Source: Clostridia bacterium (lineage in GTDB: Bacteria > Bacillota > Clostridia > Oscillospirales > Butyricicoccaceae). Taken from it: 6,097 bases of DNA. The stretch is taken from assembly GCA_017407765.1 (NCBI GenBank), contig JAFQVZ010000316.1:1-6097 (forward strand), written 5' to 3'. Of this stretch, positions 5,614 through 6,097 are shown in pieces. Each line of letters opens with the position of its first letter. The stretch's first letter is position 1. The notes under the pieces are model-generated. The model saw only the letters and a program-made list of their open reading frames with translations, had not been told where the DNA came from and did not search any database. The position numbers and the translations under genes are program-made.

Positions 5614-5635
5614 CAGCCTCCCGTCAGGGAGGCTG
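5614..5635 (-). terminator. Intrinsic terminator between rex and tadA, best for tadA
   Basis: A perfect 9-bp GC-rich stem (CAGCCTCCC 5614-5622, GGGAGGCTG 5627-5635) closes on loop GTCA. Read on the minus strand it is followed by ATTTTTTATG, a good U-tract, 9 nt after the tadA stop. On the plus strand it is followed by CATTTAAG, so it may also stop rex transcripts, but less well. It is the only candidate terminator for rex in the window. Confidence 0.87.
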
Positions 5636-5644
5636 CATTTAAGC

Positions 5645-6097
5645 TCATCTGAGTTTTCTAAAGAAGTCGGAAAGCACCTCGGCGCATCGGTCGCCCAGCA
5701 TGCCCTTATACATTTTGGGCTTATAGCCGAAGGCTTCTTCGAACAGGTTTATAACGCCGCCGCAGGCGCCCATGTTTGTGTCGCCCGCTCCATAGAAGAC
5801 GCGGCCCACTCGGGCGTTAAGGATGGCTCCCGCGCACATGGGACAGGGTTCGAGGGTGACATAAAGGTCGCATTCGTTCAGCCTCCACGACCCAAGAGTG
5901 CGGCAGGCCTCTTCGATAGCGATTATTTCGGCGTGCAGAAGGGCATTCTGTTCTTCTTCGCGTCTGTTTCGCCCACGGCCGACGATCTTTCCGTCACACA
6001 CGATAACGCATCCGACCGGCACTTCGCCGCTAACGGCTGCCTCTGCCGCCAAAGCGAGGGCCTCTTCCATATATCTGACTTCACCTGTCAAGATCAA
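5645..6097 (-). CDS. tadA: tRNA-specific adenosine deaminase TadA (N-terminus at the window edge)
   Basis: A zinc-dependent deaminase that converts A34 of tRNA-Arg(ACG) to inosine in the cytoplasm. The open frame of 150 residues carries the cytidine deaminase-like core: GEVPVGCVIV, then HAE (H55 zinc ligand, E57 proton shuttle) and TLEPCPMCAGAI (C85 and C88 zinc ligands), numbered from the window edge. GDTNMGACGGVINLF and the C-terminal DFFRKLR also match TadA rather than other deaminases. The start is uncertain. TTG codons at 6097-6095 and 6091-6089 and an ATG at 6070-6068 are all in frame. An AGGTGA lies 8 nt before that ATG, but aligning from memory with B. subtilis TadA (MTQDELYMKEA) favours a start near 6091 or beyond the window. 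It converges on rex, with a 45-bp gap. Confidence 0.95.
   Translation of the reverse strand: MILTGEVRYMEEALALAAEAAVSGEVPVGCVIVCDGKIVGRGRNRREEEQNALLHAEIIAIEEACRTLGSWRLNECDLYVTLEPCPMCAGAILNARVGRVFYGAGDTNMGACGGVINLFEEAFGYKPKMYKGMLGDRCAEVLSDFFRKLR

Overview
The window looks like a chromosomal housekeeping segment from a Gram-positive anaerobe of the class Clostridia, possibly the Oscillospiraceae/Ruminococcaceae. This is inferred from the redox repressor Rex, DNA polymerase I with a decayed proofreading domain, strong AGGAGG-type ribosome binding sites, a TTG start, and coding sequence rich in GCC/GGC/AAG codons set against AT-rich intergenic DNA. No mobile element, phage gene, CRISPR array or rRNA gene is visible.

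Layout: (1) Positions 3-416 hold the 3' part of a VTT/TVP38 (DedA-like) membrane protein gene. (2) Positions 423-568 hold a complete minus-strand tRNA-Gln(CTG) unit: a consensus promoter, a tRNA with encoded CCA, and an intrinsic terminator that backs onto the end of the VTT gene. (3) A second, plus-strand promoter at 578-606 lies back to back with it and drives polA-rimI-tsaD (656-4735). These three genes overlap by 17 and 7 bp, so they are almost certainly co-transcribed and translationally coupled. (4) A 234-bp AT-rich intergenic region (4736-4969) holds a cluster of seven 9-mers that match or nearly match the DnaA box, with an eighth weaker one, a perfect 19-bp dyad, a second 14-bp dyad and a tandem 21-bp repeat. 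(5) rex (4970-5599) follows. It converges on tadA (5645-6097, minus), and a hairpin terminator lies between them.

Functionally the window links DNA repair and replication (polA), translation quality (TsaD for t6A37, TadA for inosine-34, RimI for protein N-terminal acetylation, and tRNA-Gln itself) and NADH/NAD+ redox sensing (Rex). RimI and TsaD are usually found with TsaB and TsaE; neither partner is in the window, and polA occupies the upstream position.

No clearly new multi-gene system is present. The feature most worth a second look is the DnaA-box-like cluster between tsaD and rex. It could be an origin-like site, a DnaA titration site, or a control region coupling rex to DnaA. The A1-U72 pair of the tRNA-Gln is a smaller oddity.
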